DNA of 35,300 bases from positions 50,150-85,449 of the forward strand of contig NZ_SOFG01000015.1 in NCBI RefSeq assembly GCF_004402485.1, read 5' to 3'. A program made the translations under genes and the position numbers. This document shows, one piece after another, positions 16,934 through 25,837 of this stretch. The stretch is from Cryobacterium algoricola. GTDB lineage: Bacteria > Actinomycetota > Actinomycetes > Actinomycetales > Microbacteriaceae. The notes below the pieces were generated by a model, which had not been told where the DNA came from, did no database searches, and saw only the letters and a list, made by a program, of their open reading frames with translations. Position 1 is the first letter of the stretch. Each line of letters begins with the position of its first letter.

Positions 16934-18037
16934 CTACCAGGGCGAGGGGCCGCCCCCGGGGACCGAGCCACCGTCGAGGAGCAGGGCGCCGAGCGCGGCC
17001 TCGTCGCGTTCGGCGTGGTGCTGGCGCACGTAGAGCTCGAGGTCGGCAACCCGCTGCGAGTGACGGGCCTCGAAGGCGAGCGGCCACGGGCCGAGCGCAT
17101 GGCCGGCCCGCATGATGACGTCCTCGACCGAGCGCGCGACGAGGCCCCGCACCCTCGCCGCGAGGACCGCCCCCGCCTGGCCGGTCGCAGTGCCGTCGTC
17201 GATGGCCGCAGCCGCTGCCGCAAGGGCGCCGCCGCACGCGCTCAGGGCAACGTCGATCGCACCGAGGTGCGCGAGCGCGATCTGGTCCGCCGGCCAGTCC
17301 TGCGCCCCCCGGAACACCCGGCGGGCGATCCCGACCGCCCCGCCGAACCAGCAGGCGGCGACACCGATCCTGTCCCAGGCGTAACCCGGCCGGTCGAAGT
17401 ACCAGTCGTCCTCGCGGATCGCGACCGCGGGCACGCCGCGGAAGTCGACCGGGCCGCTCGTGATCGAGGGAAGTCCCCGGCCGACCCAGGCGTCCTCGAG
17501 CACGGTGATTCCCGGCGCGGTGAGGTCGACGGCGAAGAGCCGCATCGAATGGCCCGAGGTGTGCGCGGTGACGAGGGCGTTGCTCAGCGAGCCCGCGAGG
17601 GAGCACCACGGCTTGAGCCCGTCGAGCCGCCAGCCCTGCTCCGACTCGATCGCATCGAGGCGGGTGCCGCGCGCTTCGGCCGCGAAGACACCCCAGCTAC
17701 GGGTCCCGTCGACCTCGCCGCCGGGAAGCTGCCCCGGTTCGACGGATGCCTGGCCCAGGATCGAGAGGGCGGCGAGATGACCGTCCGTGGCACGCGCCGC
17801 AGACAGGTCCGCCGCCGACACCGTCGCGAGCGTCTCGAAGAGGCGCCGGGTATCGCCCTCGCCCGTACCGGGCAGCCGGCTCCCGAGGTGCGTCGCCAGG
17901 CGGAGGGCCCGCCCGGTGTCGCCGTTCACGAGCAGGGCCTCGTCGGCGACCACCCGGAGTTGCTCACTCGCCTCACGGTCTCCGGGCGCGGCGAGCCAGA
18001 CCGGTGCGCTCTCGCTGTCGAAATTCCGCTGGTTCAT
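16934..18037 (-). CDS. Acyl-CoA dehydrogenase-like flavoprotein
   Basis: 367 residues from ATG 18037, with GAGG 6 nt upstream; the longer open frame upstream is low-complexity and not used. Acyl-CoA dehydrogenase family features are the N-terminal helical part, the middle beta region (SWGVFAAEARGTRLDAIE, WRLDGLKPWCSLAG, FAVDLTAPGITV) and the C-terminal helical bundle (GVAACWFGGAVGIARRVF, LAHLGAIDVALSACGGALA, RVADLELYVRQHH). The family oxidises acyl-CoA thioesters using FAD. I could not place the catalytic glutamate with certainty, and several motifs are divergent. No beta-oxidation gene is adjacent, so the substrate is open. In related actinobacteria such proteins often sit beside PIG-L deacetylase and glycosyltransferase genes (known from memory), which are absent here. 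Confidence 0.8.
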   Translation of the reverse strand: MNQRNFDSESAPVWLAAPGDREASEQLRVVADEALLVNGDTGRALRLATHLGSRLPGTGEGDTRRLFETLATVSAADLSAARATDGHLAALSILGQASVEPGQLPGGEVDGTRSWGVFAAEARGTRLDAIESEQGWRLDGLKPWCSLAGSLSNALVTAHTSGHSMRLFAVDLTAPGITVLEDAWVGRGLPSITSGPVDFRGVPAVAIREDDWYFDRPGYAWDRIGVAACWFGGAVGIARRVFRGAQDWPADQIALAHLGAIDVALSACGGALAAAAAAIDDGTATGQAGAVLAARVRGLVARSVEDVIMRAGHALGPWPLAFEARHSQRVADLELYVRQHHAERDEAALGALLLDGGSVPGGGPSPW

Positions 18038-18172
18038 CTGCGGCCTCGCCTTCTTGTGCTTGTCATCGTCGACCCGCGTGCCGGTTCCCGGCGTCCTCCT
18101 CTCGCCGCTTCCCCCGTCGCCGCGTCCCCGGGTTCGCGGCGTTCGGCGTTCCGCCCTCGCGGCCGCACCCCG

Positions 18173-18202
18173 TCCTGATCCTGATCCTGATCCTGATCCT
18201 GA
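18173..18202. repeat. Five tandem copies of TCCTGA
   Basis: An exact hexamer microsatellite in the 185-bp gap between the dps-like gene and the acyl-CoA dehydrogenase-like gene, both minus strand. The rest of the gap is GC-rich and shows no gene. Confidence 0.9.
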
Positions 18203-18222
18203 CGTGCCCGTCCGGCCAGGGG

Positions 18223-18735
18223 TCAGTCCGTGATCTCCGTGACCGCCCGGCCGGAGGGGCGGGTCGGCGATTTGGCGGTCGCCTTCCGCGGCAGGCGGTT
18301 CTCGGCGCTGACCATCCAGGCGTACTGTTCGAGCTTCTCGATGAAGCCGTGGAGGATGTCGGCGCTCGTCGGGTCCTCGTCGTCGACGGCGTCGTGCACC
18401 GTGCGGATGTTCTTCACCGTCGCGTCGAGCCGTTCCGTGATCATGACGACGGTCTCGGCGGTGTCGACCTCGCCCGCAGGGAACTTCGGCAGGTGGGTGT
18501 CTTTGGTGACCGTCTCGGTGCGGCCATCGGGGAGCGCGTCGAGGGCGCGCATCCGCTCGGCCAGTTCGTCGGAGAAGATGCGGGCGTCGTCGATGATTTC
18601 GTCGAGCTGCAGGTGCAGGTCGCGGAAGTTGTGGCCGACGACACTCCAATGCGCTTGCTTGCCCTGCACATGCAATTCGATGAGGTCGACGAGGACGGAC
18701 TGCAGGTTGCCGCCGAGTTCTGCTGATGCCTTCAT
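18223..18735 (-). CDS. dps: Dps-family ferritin-like DNA protection protein
   Basis: 170 residues from ATG 18735, with AGAGGGG 5 nt upstream. Dps forms 12-subunit shells that oxidise and store iron with peroxide and protect DNA in starvation. The intersubunit ferroxidase ligands are in the canonical spacing: H29 (QAHWSVVGHNF), H41, D45, D56 and E60 (FSDELAE). The four-helix bundle continues to ~150 (TVVMITERLDATVKNIRTVHD, FIEKLEQYAWMVSAE). The tail (LPRKATAKSPTRPSGR) is basic and could bind DNA, as in mycobacterial Dps. It is a single-gene unit, followed downstream on the same strand by the dehydrogenase-like gene. Confidence 0.95.
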   Translation of the reverse strand: MKASAELGGNLQSVLVDLIELHVQGKQAHWSVVGHNFRDLHLQLDEIIDDARIFSDELAERMRALDALPDGRTETVTKDTHLPKFPAGEVDTAETVVMITERLDATVKNIRTVHDAVDDEDPTSADILHGFIEKLEQYAWMVSAENRLPRKATAKSPTRPSGRAVTEITD

Positions 18736-18874
18736 GGGTGCCCCTCTCACGCGGGAACCGTCGCCGGCGGGCTGCCGGGCGAGGGTCCCGCTCGTTTCGA
18801 ACAGCACGATAGCAGGGGTGCGCAGGTCACGTCAGGCCGGGCGGATGCCCCGTTCGGGTCCGCTGCGGGGGTCG

Positions 18875-19393
18875 CTACTCCGGGGTGCCTACCGGGCTGT
18901 CTGCCGGGCTGTCTGCCGGGCTGTTGCGGCGGCGGAAGAGCGCGGGTCCGGCGTGGGCGAGCGCGAGCCGAAGCCGCTCGTCGTGGGTGCCCGGCAGGGG
19001 CGGGAGGGCGTCGAGGGGCCACCAGGCGGCGGCCGTGTTCTCTCCGTCGGCCGGGTGCGGTTCGCCGCTCACCCAGCGGCAGAGGAAGAGGACGTCGAGG
19101 TATTGGGCGTGATCGCCGTTCGCGTACTGAAGGGGCTCGCTGGCGAAGACGCCGACGAGAGCGTCGACCTCGGCGACGAGGCCGGACTCCTCGAGGACCT
19201 CGCGTGCCGCGGCATCCGCCGGCTCTTCACCGGGATCGACGACGCCGGCGACGTTCGACCAGTTGCCGTTGTCGGCGCGACGGACGAGGAGCGCCTCGTC
19301 GCCGCGCACAACGACCGCGGTCACGCCGATGAGCCAGAGCGGGGCGTGACCGATGCTTTTGCGCAGTTCGAGGACGAAATCAGGAGTGGCCAT
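18875..19393 (-). CDS. Nudix hydrolase
   Basis: 172 residues. The Nudix box is complete: G50-x5-E56-x7-R64-E65-V-L-E68-E69-S-G71-L, the magnesium-binding helix that hydrolyses nucleoside diphosphates linked to other groups. The N-terminal half has GVTAVVVRGDEALLVRRADNG, typical of ADP-ribose/NADH pyrophosphatase or MutT-like housecleaning enzymes; the substrate cannot be told from sequence. The last residues repeat SPAD, encoded by a 12-nt unit (ctgtctgccggg) repeated at 18895-18922. The gene is a separate minus-strand unit 139 bp upstream of dps. Confidence 0.93.
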   Translation of the reverse strand: MATPDFVLELRKSIGHAPLWLIGVTAVVVRGDEALLVRRADNGNWSNVAGVVDPGEEPADAAAREVLEESGLVAEVDALVGVFASEPLQYANGDHAQYLDVLFLCRWVSGEPHPADGENTAAAWWPLDALPPLPGTHDERLRLALAHAGPALFRRRNSPADSPADSPVGTPE

Positions 19394-19467
19394 CCTTCGA
19401 GCCTAGCCAGTGCGGTCCCGGGCACCACGCCTCACTCGCCGCCCCGCCCTCACCCGTGCAGCATGGG

Positions 19468-19560
19468 GGCTAACTCAGGAAGATTTCACGTCGGCTCGAA
19501 GCGCGGGCCCGGAAACACGCGGATGTCCCAGGCAGACTCCACGGATCTCCTGAGTTAGCC
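19468..19560. repeat. Palindromic intergenic element, copy 1 (REP/MITE-like)
   Basis: Terminal inverted repeats GGCTAACTCAGGA (19468-19480) and its exact complement (19548-19560) enclose ~67 bp. The centre includes GGCCCGGAA and CGGATG, shared with the second copy beyond the lipoprotein gene. It lies in the 282-bp gap between the divergent Nudix and lipoprotein genes and encodes nothing visible. Confidence 0.8.
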
Positions 19561-19675
19561 ACCGCGGCACCGGCTACCGGTCTGCGCAACCCCCCTCCCG
19601 CACGGAGGCCCCGCGCGAGGCTGGTGCGAGACTGGTGATGCGGCCGCTCAGACGGACCGCGACAGGGGGGGCGAC

Positions 19676-20374
19676 ATGACCAGATCACGGGTCGAGGCAG
19701 CGCGGCGGGGGACGTCGGGCGGCACCGGGCACCGAATGGCGGCGGCGCTCGGGGCAGCGGTGCTGCTCTGCACAGCGCTCTCCGCGTGCGGGACGGCGGC
19801 ACCGTCGTCGACGGCCAGCACGACGGCGACGGCCCCGGCCTCGGCGACCCCGACGGCGACGGATGCCCCGACCGGCACCCCCACCCGGTCACCCGCAGCG
19901 GTCCCCACGTCCACGCCCGGCGACGACGTTCCCGTCGCCTGCCCGGCCGGTGCGCTCGGCGCGGCCCTGATCTCGCGGCCGATGGACAGCGGAATGAGCA
20001 GCTTCTTCTGGGACCTCACCCTCACCAACACCGGGTCCCAGGCCTGCACGGTGCAGGGGTACCCCGGTGTCCGGCTCGTGAACGCGGTCACGGGGGCACT
20101 GCTCGGCCCGGCCGCGGCACACGAACGCTACCCGACGGTGACGGAGGATGCCGTCGAGCTCGCTCCCGGCGCATCCGCCTACAGCCTGCTGCACCTGCAC
20201 CAGGCGGGCGTCTACACCTGCACGCTCGTCGCCGTCACCGAACTCGACGTGACACCGCCCGGCACGGATGTCCCTCTCCGGGTGACGACGCCCAATCCGA
20301 TCCAGGGTTGCGACGACCCACTCATCGGCCTCGTCAATGCCGGTCCGTTCGCCCCTACTTCTCTCGTCTACTAG
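19676..20374 (+). CDS. DUF4232-domain lipoprotein
   Basis: 232 residues from ATG 19676; M21 is an alternative start that would give a typical lipoprotein signal length. A hydrophobic core and lipobox L35-S-A-C38 mark lipidation at C38 and anchoring to the outer face of the membrane. A Thr/Ala/Ser/Pro linker (~40-85) leads to a DUF4232 domain (~88-215): FFWDLTLTNTGSQACTVQGY, PGVRLVNA, VELAPGASAYSLLHL and a late ELDVTPPGTDVPL, with cysteines likely disulfide-bonded. DUF4232 proteins are common in actinobacteria, with no defined function. The gene stands alone between two copies of a palindromic element. Confidence 0.9.
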   Translation: MTRSRVEAARRGTSGGTGHRMAAALGAAVLLCTALSACGTAAPSSTASTTATAPASATPTATDAPTGTPTRSPAAVPTSTPGDDVPVACPAGALGAALISRPMDSGMSSFFWDLTLTNTGSQACTVQGYPGVRLVNAVTGALLGPAAAHERYPTVTEDAVELAPGASAYSLLHLHQAGVYTCTLVAVTELDVTPPGTDVPLRVTTPNPIQGCDDPLIGLVNAGPFAPTSLVY

Positions 20375-20428
20375 GCGCCCACCGGACAGTCCCTGCTGGT
20401 CGCGTGCACGGGCGGTCACGGCGAACAT

Positions 20429-20529
20429 CGGGGGCCAACTCAGGAAGACCGTGCCTCACCTGAATGCCGGGGCCCGGAATCACCCGGATGCGTGCCGGCG
20501 CCGACGCGAATTTCCTGAGTTAGCCCCCG
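20429..20529. repeat. Palindromic intergenic element, copy 2 (REP/MITE-like)
   Basis: Arms GGGGGCCAACTCAGGAA and TTCCTGAGTTAGCCCCC pair with one mismatch. The interior shares GGCCCGGAA, CAC and CGGATG with copy 1. It sits between the convergent lipoprotein and malic-enzyme genes; a structural terminator role is possible, though there is no T-run. Confidence 0.8.
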
Positions 20530-20579
20530 GGTCTGCCGGAGAGTGCGGCGAGAAGGACGCGCCAGGAAGGAAAGACTAG

Positions 20580-22220
20580 CTAGTAGGCGGGATGCCAGGT
20601 CGCGGCGGCGACCGCGGCCTCGGGGTCAGCGATGGCGACGCCGTTGACCCCGTCGCGCACCGCCTGGGCGACCACGGCGACGGCGACGCGGCGCGAGACC
20701 TCGGGCAGATCCCGGAAGGAGGGCAGCACGGCAGCGCCCGGCCGGGTGACGTCGACCATGCCGGCGATCGCGTGGGCGGCGGCGAGGAGCATGGCCCGGT
20801 TGAGCACGGCCGCCCGGGCGACCATCGCGCCGAAGCAGATTCCCGGATACATCAGGGCGTTGTTGCCCTGGCCGATCTCGTAGTCGATCCCATCGAAACG
20901 GACGGGGGCCGAGGGGCAGCCGGTGCTGACGAGGGCGGCGCCCGCCGTCCACTCGATCACGTCGGCCGCGGTCGCCTCGGCGAGCTCGGCCGGGTTGGAG
21001 ATCGGGCAGATCAGCGGACGTTCGACGTGGGCGGCCATCTCGCGCACCGCCGCCTCGGTGAAGGCGCCGAACTGGGTCGAGGTGCCGATGAGCGCGGTCG
21101 GGTGCACGGCGGCGATCACGCTCTGCAGCGAGCGCGGGTCGGCGAGCGCGGGCGCGAACGCATCCCCCGCCAGTTCCCGCGCGGGGCGGGCGTACCGCCG
21201 CTGGCCCGCGGTGAGGTCGGGCAGGCTGTCCACGATGAGTCCCTGCCGGTCCATCAGGTAGATCCGGGCCTCGGCCTCGGCGAGGGACTGTCCCCCGGTC
21301 ACGACGAACTCGTCGACGATCTGGTCCGCGATGCCGATCCCGGCGGACCCGGCCCCGAAGACCAGCACGCGCTGGTCGCCCAGGGTCAGCCCGGAGATCA
21401 GCATGCTCGTGTTGAGCGCGGCGAGGATCGTGACACCGGTGCCCTGGATGTCGTCGTTGAGGGTGCAGATGCTGTCGCGATAGCGCTCGAGGATCGGCGC
21501 CGCCGTCGCACGGCCGAAGTCCTCCCAGTGCAGCAGGGCACCGGGGAAGAGTGCGAGCGAGGTCTGCACGAAGGCGTCGATGAACCCGTCGTAGTCCGCA
21601 CCCCGGATGCGCGGAAACCGGTTCCCGAGGTACCGCGGGTCGGCGAGCAGGGCGGCGTTGTCGGTGCCGACGTCGATGAAGACCGGGAGGATCTGGGCGG
21701 GGTCGATGCCCGCTGCCGCGGTGTAGACGGCGACCTTGCCGGTGAGGATCTCGGCCCCGTTGACGCCCCAGTCGCCGATGCCGAGGATGCCCTCGCCGTC
21801 GGTCGCGACGATCAGGCGGATGTCCCTCCCGTTGGCGTATATCCGGAGCGCGTCCGCGATGCTCTCCGGGTCGAGTGCGGAGATGTAGGCGACATCGCTG
21901 CCCGCGTAGTAGTCGCTGTACTGCTGGATCGCCTGGGCGACGGTCGGCGCGTAGACGATCGGCAGGAATTCGACGAGGTGCCGCGACATGGCGTAGTAGA
22001 AGAGGCGCCGGTTCCGGGTGCAGACGTCCATCAGGAACAGGCGCTTCTCGAGGTCGTTCGGCCGGGCCAGGAATCGGCGGTAGAGCTGGCCCGACTGCTG
22101 CTCGATCGTCTGCACGACGTGCGGGAGCTGTCCGGTGATGCCGCCGCGCATCCGCTCGGCCCGGGTGAATGCGGTGCCCTTGTTGCGGTACGGGTCGGCG
22201 AGGATGGATAGCCCGGTCAT
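20580..22220 (-). CDS. NAD-dependent malic enzyme / malolactic enzyme family protein
   Basis: 546 residues from ATG 22220, with GAGAGG 6 nt upstream. The malic enzyme family decarboxylates L-malate to pyruvate with NAD; malolactic enzymes release lactate instead. Catalytic elements are Y90 (PIVYAPTV), K162 (TGKVAVYTAAAGI), metal ligands E233-D234 (LHWEDFGR) and D257 (NDDIQGTG), and the dinucleotide loop FGAGSAGIGIADQ. GDWG (149-152) and HWEDFGR follow malolactic enzymes, whereas typical MaeA/SfcA proteins read GDQG and QFEDFAQ there; the C-terminal half (LMDRQGLIVDSLPDL, CPISNPAELAEAT) is like SfcA. Biochemical assignment between the two is therefore open. It is likely monocistronic, 96 bp downstream of the RND gene on the same strand. 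Confidence 0.92.
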   Translation of the reverse strand: MTGLSILADPYRNKGTAFTRAERMRGGITGQLPHVVQTIEQQSGQLYRRFLARPNDLEKRLFLMDVCTRNRRLFYYAMSRHLVEFLPIVYAPTVAQAIQQYSDYYAGSDVAYISALDPESIADALRIYANGRDIRLIVATDGEGILGIGDWGVNGAEILTGKVAVYTAAAGIDPAQILPVFIDVGTDNAALLADPRYLGNRFPRIRGADYDGFIDAFVQTSLALFPGALLHWEDFGRATAAPILERYRDSICTLNDDIQGTGVTILAALNTSMLISGLTLGDQRVLVFGAGSAGIGIADQIVDEFVVTGGQSLAEAEARIYLMDRQGLIVDSLPDLTAGQRRYARPARELAGDAFAPALADPRSLQSVIAAVHPTALIGTSTQFGAFTEAAVREMAAHVERPLICPISNPAELAEATAADVIEWTAGAALVSTGCPSAPVRFDGIDYEIGQGNNALMYPGICFGAMVARAAVLNRAMLLAAAHAIAGMVDVTRPGAAVLPSFRDLPEVSRRVAVAVVAQAVRDGVNGVAIADPEAAVAAATWHPAY

Positions 22221-22316
22221 GGAGTGCCTCTCGCGAGTTGGAGGCCGCGACGGTGTGACCGGTGTGCCGGGCCAGAGGCTGCTGCCTACCCCGCTTCACC
22301 CAGTTTAACCCCGCGT

Positions 22317-25300
22317 TTACCCCAGGTTCGTCGCTGCGGCATCCGCCTCGGCCGCGCGGGCCGCGTTCTTCTCCTCGCGGCGGACGGCCCGGCGTTCCCG
22401 GCCGCCCTCGACGAGGAAGTAGAGCACCGGAAGCACGATCAGGGTGAGCAGCGTCGAGGAGACCAGCCCGCCGATCACGACGAGGGCGAGCGGCTGGGAG
22501 ATGAAGCCGCCGGTGCCGGTGAGGCCGACCGCCATCGGGAGCAGGGCGAAGATCGTCGCGAGCGCGGTCATCAGGATGGGGCGCAGCCGCCGGGAGGCGC
22601 CGTTGACGAGCGCCTCGCGCACGTCGAGCCCCCGCCTCCGGTACTGGTTGACGAGGTCGATCAGCACGATCGCGTTCGTGACGACGATGCCGATCAGCAT
22701 CAGCACGCCGATCAGCGAGGGCACGCCGAGGGGGATGCCGGTGATCACCTGCAGCGCGATCGCTCCCGTAGCCGCGAACGGGATGGACACGAGCAGCAGC
22801 AGCGGCTGCAGCAGCGACCGGAACGTCGCGACCATCACGATGTAGACGATCAGGATCGCGGCGAGCAGCGCGATGCCGAGCTGCTGGAAGGCGTCGGTCT
22901 GGTCCTTCGTGACGCCGCCGAGGGTCGCGGTCGCGCCGGTCGGCAGGGTCGTGTCGGCGAGCACGGTCGCCATCTGGGCGTTGGCGGTGCCGAGGTCGTT
23001 GTTGTTCGGCGTCGCGGAGACCGTCGCGGTGCGCAGGCCCTTCGTCGTGGTGAGGGTGGCCGGACCGTCGACCTGCGCGACCGTCGCGAGGGTACTGAGC
23101 GCGACCGGCCCGGCGAGCGTCGGGATCGGCAGGGCGGCGAGCTCGGCGGTCGTCGCCGGGGAGGTGCCCCCGGTGAGATACACGGACAGGTTCGCCTCGT
23201 TGATCACGATCGACCCGACGACGCTCGGCTGCATCGCCTGGGAGACGAGGGTGCCGAGGGCGAGCTCGCTGAGCCCGGCGGCGGCGGCCTTCGTGCGGTC
23301 GATTGTCACGGCGAGGTACGGCCGGGAGGCGGCGAGGTTGCTCGAGCTCTCCTTGATCGCGTCGAGCTTCTTCACCGCGGCGAGGATGCTGTCGCTCGCC
23401 TTCTGCAGGTCGGCGCCGTTGGCCGCGGTGATGTCCACGGCGATGTCCGAGGTGCCGCCGAAGCCGCCGCCTGCCGAGACGCTGAAGTCGCCGACGTCGG
23501 TGAGCGCGGCGAGCTTGCCGCGGACGGCGTCCTGCACGGCGTCGGGCTTGGCCACGCCGTCGGTCGTGATCGAGTAGCTCACCGTGCTCGTGGTCGGCGC
23601 TCCCCCGGCGAACGCGGCGAGGGCGCTGCCGCCGCCGATCGACACCTGCACGATCTTGACGCCCGCCGTGCCGCGCAGGGCCGTTTCGACCGTCGTCGAG
23701 GCGGCGTCCTGGGCGGCGAGACTCGTGCCGACCGGGAGCGCCTGCGCGACCCGGAACGTGGTCTGTCCCGTCGACCCGAGGAAGTTGACCTTCATGAACG
23801 GGATGATCGCGACCGTTCCGCCGAGCACGAGCACCGAGAGCAGCAGTGTGACGACGGCGTGCCGGAGCGTCCACCGGATGATCGGCAGGTAACCGGTCTG
23901 CAGGCGGCTCGTCTCCTCGACGATGGCGGTCTCGGGGGCGGATGCCGCGTGCCGCGTGCGCCGGGATGCGGGGGCCGCAGGGGCCGCAGTGGTGGAGGTC
24001 GCGGGGGTCGCCGCGAGGACGGACTCGCCGAGCGGGTCCGCCGCCGCTCCGGCTTCGGCAGCCCGCGCCTGCGGTTTCGGGAGCGGGCTGCCGAAACCGG
24101 CGCGGTCGCGGTCCGATTCCGCCGAAACCGGCGCGGTGGTGGCCTCGCCGGCGGCGGCATCCGTTGCCACGAAGACCGGGGCCGCCTCGGGAGTTGTGAC
24201 CGGCTTGGCGGACTTCGGCGTCTTCTCGGGCTTGCCGGGCTTCGGCGTCTTGGCGGGCTTCGACTTCGGGGCACGCAGGAACCAGTAGGCGAGCACGGGC
24301 ACGATCGTCAGAGAGACGAGCAGGGAGGCGAGCAGCGCGATCGTGACGGTGAGGGCGAAGGGGCGGAAGAGTTCGCCGGTCGACCCGCCGACGAAGGCGA
24401 TCGGCAGGAAGACCGTGACGGTCGTGATCGTCGACGCGGTGATCGCGCCGGCGACCTCGCGCACGGCCTCGACGATGGTCTCGGACCGGTCCGCCCCGGG
24501 CACAAGGTGGCGCTTGATGTTCTCGATCACGACGATCGAGTCGTCGACGACGCGGCCGATCGCGATCGTGAGGGCGCCGAGGGTGAGGATGTTGAGCGAG
24601 TATCCGACGCTCTGCAGGCCGATGAACGTGATCAGCACGGAGGTCGGGATCGAGATCGCGGTGACGAGGGTCGCCCGCACCGAGAGCAGGAAGACGAGGA
24701 TCACGAGCACGGCGAAGACGAGGCCGAGGATGCCCTCCTGCGTGAGCGAGTTGATCGACTCCTGAATGAAGGGGGCCTGGTCGAAGACGACGGTGAACGT
24801 CGTGCCGGGCACGACATCCTGGAGCTTCGGGAGGATCGCCCGGACGGCCGTCGACACGTCGACGGTGTTGGCGGCGGGCACCTTCGTGACCGCGATCGTG
24901 AGGGCCGGTTGCCCGTTGACGCGGGAGATGCTCGCGACGGGGTTCTCGCCGAGCACGACCGTGGCGACGTCGCCGATCGTCGGCGGGGCGGCGGGCGCGG
25001 CACCCGGGGCGGCGCCGGTACCGCTTGCAAGCAGCGGCAGGGCGGCGATGTCCGCAGCGGAGGTGAGCTTGCCGCCGGCCTGCACGGACAGGGTCTTGTC
25101 CCCCTCGGTGAGTGAACCGGCGGGGATGAGCGCGCCGTTCTGCTGCAGCGCCGAACGGATGGCCTGCGTACTGAGGCCACGGGCGGCCAGCTGGGCGGCA
25201 TCCGCTGTGATGGTCACCCTGCGGCCGACGTCGCCGACGAGTGCGGCCTCGCGCACGCCGGACACGTCGCGGATGTCGCCGAGCACGCTGCGCTTGAGGT

Positions 25301-25760
25301 CGTCGGCGAGGGTGGCCTGGTCGCCGCCGGAGACCGCGAGGGAGATGACCGGGAAGTCATCGATGCTGCCGCTGATCACCTGCGGGTCGAGGTTGTCGGG
25401 CAGGCGGGTTTTGATGCGGTTGATCGCCTGGCTGATGCGGGACTCGGCCTTGACGAGGTCAGTGCCGTAGGTGAACGTCGCGCTCACGAGCGAGGAGTTG
25501 GTGCTGCTCGTCGTCGAGGTGGATTCGAGGCCGGCGATGCCCTGGATCGCGGTCTCGATCGGTGTCGACACGTCGTCGTTGACAACCTCGGGCGAGGCGC
25601 CGGGGTAGCTCGTCGAGACGAGCAACTGCGGCAGTTGCAGTGAGGGGATCAGCTCCTGCTTGAGGCTCGTGAGGGCGAGGCTGCCGAAGATGGCGGCGAC
25701 GATCGTGATCAGGGCGATCAGGGCCCTGTTCTTCATGCTCAACACGGCGAGAAAATGCAT
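22317..25760 (-). CDS. RND-superfamily efflux permease (AcrB/HAE1-like)
   Basis: 1147 residues with the twofold RND plan: TM1 at the N-terminus (ALIALITIVAAIFGSLAL), a large external loop, TM2-6, a linker, then TM7, a second loop and TM8-12. The proton-relay acidic pair lies near residue 404 in TM4 (GRVVDDSIVVIENIKRH). TM3 and TM10 motifs (SIPTSVLITFIGL, PFAATGAIALQVITGIPLG) are AcrB-like. Family members export drugs, lipids or peptides by proton antiport. Residues ~495-615 are an unusual cytoplasmic Lys/Pro/Ala-rich insertion (KPAKTPKPGKPEKTPKSAKP and beyond). No adaptor or outer-membrane partner is adjacent, as expected in a Gram-positive; SwrC of Bacillus is the closest named analogue. An internal ATG at 25736 could be the true start, as neither has a clear ribosome site. 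Confidence 0.92.
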   Translation of the reverse strand: MHFLAVLSMKNRALIALITIVAAIFGSLALTSLKQELIPSLQLPQLLVSTSYPGASPEVVNDDVSTPIETAIQGIAGLESTSTTSSTNSSLVSATFTYGTDLVKAESRISQAINRIKTRLPDNLDPQVISGSIDDFPVISLAVSGGDQATLADDLKRSVLGDIRDVSGVREAALVGDVGRRVTITADAAQLAARGLSTQAIRSALQQNGALIPAGSLTEGDKTLSVQAGGKLTSAADIAALPLLASGTGAAPGAAPAAPPTIGDVATVVLGENPVASISRVNGQPALTIAVTKVPAANTVDVSTAVRAILPKLQDVVPGTTFTVVFDQAPFIQESINSLTQEGILGLVFAVLVILVFLLSVRATLVTAISIPTSVLITFIGLQSVGYSLNILTLGALTIAIGRVVDDSIVVIENIKRHLVPGADRSETIVEAVREVAGAITASTITTVTVFLPIAFVGGSTGELFRPFALTVTIALLASLLVSLTIVPVLAYWFLRAPKSKPAKTPKPGKPEKTPKSAKPVTTPEAAPVFVATDAAAGEATTAPVSAESDRDRAGFGSPLPKPQARAAEAGAAADPLGESVLAATPATSTTAAPAAPASRRTRHAASAPETAIVEETSRLQTGYLPIIRWTLRHAVVTLLLSVLVLGGTVAIIPFMKVNFLGSTGQTTFRVAQALPVGTSLAAQDAASTTVETALRGTAGVKIVQVSIGGGSALAAFAGGAPTTSTVSYSITTDGVAKPDAVQDAVRGKLAALTDVGDFSVSAGGGFGGTSDIAVDITAANGADLQKASDSILAAVKKLDAIKESSSNLAASRPYLAVTIDRTKAAAAGLSELALGTLVSQAMQPSVVGSIVINEANLSVYLTGGTSPATTAELAALPIPTLAGPVALSTLATVAQVDGPATLTTTKGLRTATVSATPNNNDLGTANAQMATVLADTTLPTGATATLGGVTKDQTDAFQQLGIALLAAILIVYIVMVATFRSLLQPLLLLVSIPFAATGAIALQVITGIPLGVPSLIGVLMLIGIVVTNAIVLIDLVNQYRRRGLDVREALVNGASRRLRPILMTALATIFALLPMAVGLTGTGGFISQPLALVVIGGLVSSTLLTLIVLPVLYFLVEGGRERRAVRREEKNAARAAEADAAATNLG

Positions 25761-25837
25761 GGCTCAGTATCGCATCGCCGTGTGACACCCGTGTTGCGTT
25801 TCGCACCCCTTGTCCGGTGCGGTCGGGCGCCCCGGGG

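Noticed and set aside
18038..18649. N-terminal extension of the acyl-CoA dehydrogenase-like frame
   Set aside because: It would overlap the dps-like gene and is Arg/Gly/Ser low complexity; ATG 18037 with a GAGG site gives the family-like length.
20626..23874. 1082-codon minus-strand open frame spanning the malic enzyme and RND genes in another frame
   Set aside because: It crosses two well-supported genes and consists of Arg-rich repetitive sequence without family motifs.
22224..25115. 963-codon plus-strand open frame opposite the RND permease
   Set aside because: Charged, low-complexity antisense shadow; the minus-strand frame encodes clear RND motifs.
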